Of a stretch of 7,670 bases of DNA, positions 6,611-7,670 are shown one piece after another. The notes below the pieces were generated by a model. That model was not told the DNA's origin, ran no database searches, and saw only the letters and a program-made list of their open reading frames with translations. The translations under genes and the position numbers were made by a program. How positions within the stretch are numbered: the first letter of the stretch is position 1; each line of letters starts with the position of its first letter. The stretch covers positions 1 through 7,670 of the forward strand of contig JAZRDT010000154.1 of assembly GCA_045660385.1 (NCBI GenBank), written 5' to 3'. This DNA comes from UBA1189 sp045660385 (GTDB lineage Bacteria; Bacteroidota; Bacteroidia; Bacteroidales; Bacteroidaceae).

Positions 6611-6654
6611 GTGTTTGCCCGACACAACAAACGAACGAGATTTTTATTTTATTT

Positions 6655-6666
6655 ATAAACGTTTAT
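6655..6666. promoter_or_regulatory. 12-bp palindrome just upstream of gapA
   Basis: ATAAACGTTTAT is perfectly self-complementary, with an AAACGTTT core of the kind found in LacI/PurR-family operators. It lies 20 bp before the gapA ATG in an AT-rich leader, inside the predicted transcript. It could be an operator or roadblock, a short RNA structure, or a by-product of AT-rich sequence. Confidence 0.4.
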
Positions 6667-6686
6667 TAATTAAAAATTAAAGTAAA

Positions 6687-7670
6687 ATGATTAAACTTGG
6701 TATTAACGGTTTCGGCCGTATCGGTCGTATGGTTTTCCGTGCAGCTGTTGAGAACTTCGCAAACGACATTCAGGTAGTAGGTATCAACGACCTTCTCGAG
6801 CCTGAGTATCTCGCTTACATGCTCAAGTATGACTCAGTTCACGGTCAGTTCAAGGGCGAAGTAGCTGTTGAGGACGGTGCACTCGTAGTAAACGGTAACA
6901 AGATCCGCCTCACAGCAGAGATGGATCCCGCTAACTTGAAGTGGGACGAGGTAGGTGCTGAGGTTGTAGTTGAGTCTACAGGTCTCTTCCTCGAGGATGA
7001 GAAGGCTCGCAAGCACATCATCGCTGGTGCAAAGAAGGTTATCATGTCAGCTCCTTCTAAGGACGCTACTCCTATGTTCGTATACGGTGTAAACCACGAG
7101 ACATACGCTGGTCAGGACATCATCTCTAACGCATCTTGCACAACAAACTGCTTGGCTCCCATCGCTAAGGTATTGAACGACAAGTTCGGTATCGTTAAGG
7201 GCTTGATGACTACTGTACACGCTGCTACAGCTACTCAGAAGACTGTAGACGGTCCCTCACGTAAGGACTGGCGCGGTGGTCGCGGTATCCTCGAGAACAT
7301 CATCCCCTCTTCAACAGGTGCTGCTAAGGCTGTAGGTAAGGTTCTTCCCGTTCTCAACGGTAAGCTCACCGGTATGGCATTCCGCGTTCCCACATCTGAC
7401 GTATCAGTTGTTGATCTCACTGTAGTATTGGAGAAGGAAGCTTCTATGGCTGAGATCTGCGCTGCAATGAAGGAGGCTGCTGAGGGCGAGTTGAAGGGTA
7501 TCCTCGGCTACACAGAGGACGCTGTAGTATCTACAGACTTCCGTGGCTGCGCTAACACCTCTATCTTCGACGCTAAGGCAGGTATTTCTCTCGATGCTAA
7601 CTTCGCTAAGGTTGTATCTTGGTACGACAACGAGTGGGGTTACTCAAACAAGGTTTGCGAAATGGCTCGC
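6687..7670 (+). CDS. gapA: Type I glyceraldehyde-3-phosphate dehydrogenase, 3'-truncated
   Basis: Glycolytic enzyme that oxidises and phosphorylates glyceraldehyde-3-phosphate to 1,3-bisphosphoglycerate in the cytosol. The frame is open from ATG 6687 to the right edge, 328 codons, only a few short of the usual 331-336. The Rossmann motif GINGFGRIGR starts at residue 5. Asp35 in GIND is the acidic residue that favours NAD+ over NADP+. The active site is Cys151 in SNASCTTNC with His178 in TTVHAATATQ; VDGPSRKDWRGGRG holds phosphate-binding residues, and SWYDNEWGYSNK near the end is invariant in the family. Codon choice differs from its neighbours: GCT, GGT, GTA and CGT dominate rather than GCC and GGC, as expected of a very highly expressed gene. 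The A-rich leader (AAAGTAAAATG) suits efficient initiation without a Shine-Dalgarno. It is probably transcribed from the element at 6488, through the small lipopeptide frame. Confidence 0.97.
   Translation, partial: MIKLGINGFGRIGRMVFRAAVENFANDIQVVGINDLLEPEYLAYMLKYDSVHGQFKGEVAVEDGALVVNGNKIRLTAEMDPANLKWDEVGAEVVVESTGLFLEDEKARKHIIAGAKKVIMSAPSKDATPMFVYGVNHETYAGQDIISNASCTTNCLAPIAKVLNDKFGIVKGLMTTVHAATATQKTVDGPSRKDWRGGRGILENIIPSSTGAAKAVGKVLPVLNGKLTGMAFRVPTSDVSVVDLTVVLEKEASMAEICAAMKEAAEGELKGILGYTEDAVVSTDFRGCANTSIFDAKAGISLDANFAKVVSWYDNEWGYSNKVCEMAR

Overview
The window looks like chromosomal DNA from a Bacteroidota bacterium, most likely order Bacteroidales (Prevotella-like). Three things point there. 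Non-coding DNA carries -7 elements of the Bacteroides type (TAnnTTTG). Starts lack Shine-Dalgarno sequences and have A-rich leaders. The neighbourhood ksgA-mgtE, an LPG-synthase-type membrane protein and pepD is one I recall from this group. Genus assignment is inference. All genes are housekeeping or transport genes; there is no phage, transposon, CRISPR array, tRNA or rRNA.

Layout, left to right. (1) The 3' part of a polyamine-type ABC-transporter binding protein (PotD family) on the + strand, with an unusual C-terminal membrane anchor. (2) A strong bidirectional hairpin terminator that also ends the converging operon. (3) On the - strand, ksgA/rsmA (16S rRNA dimethyladenosine transferase) followed by mgtE (Mg2+ channel), 3-12 nt apart and surely cotranscribed. 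(4) A 254-bp divergent promoter region with a recognisable promoter for each side and a 13-bp inverted repeat between them. (5) On the + strand, a polytopic membrane protein of the LPG-synthase transmembrane (UPF0104) family, then a 28-bp array of heptamers, then pepD, an M20 aminoacyl-histidine dipeptidase closed by a 14-bp-stem terminator. (6) A 406-bp stretch without a large gene. It holds a promoter-like -7 element, a possible 29-codon cysteine-rich lipopeptide gene, and an AT-rich leader with a 12-bp palindrome. (7) gapA (glycolytic GAPDH), which runs off the right edge only a few residues before its expected end.

Functionally the window combines small-molecule import (polyamine, Mg2+), ribosome maturation (KsgA), envelope lipid-related membrane function (UPF0104), dipeptide breakdown (PepD) and central glycolysis (GapA). 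The ksgA-mgtE pair is the clearest cotranscribed unit. The least explained part is the gapA leader: the tiny lipopeptide frame, the weak hairpin after it and the LacI-operator-like palindrome just before the gapA start are the best candidates for something undescribed. None of them is proven by sequence alone.
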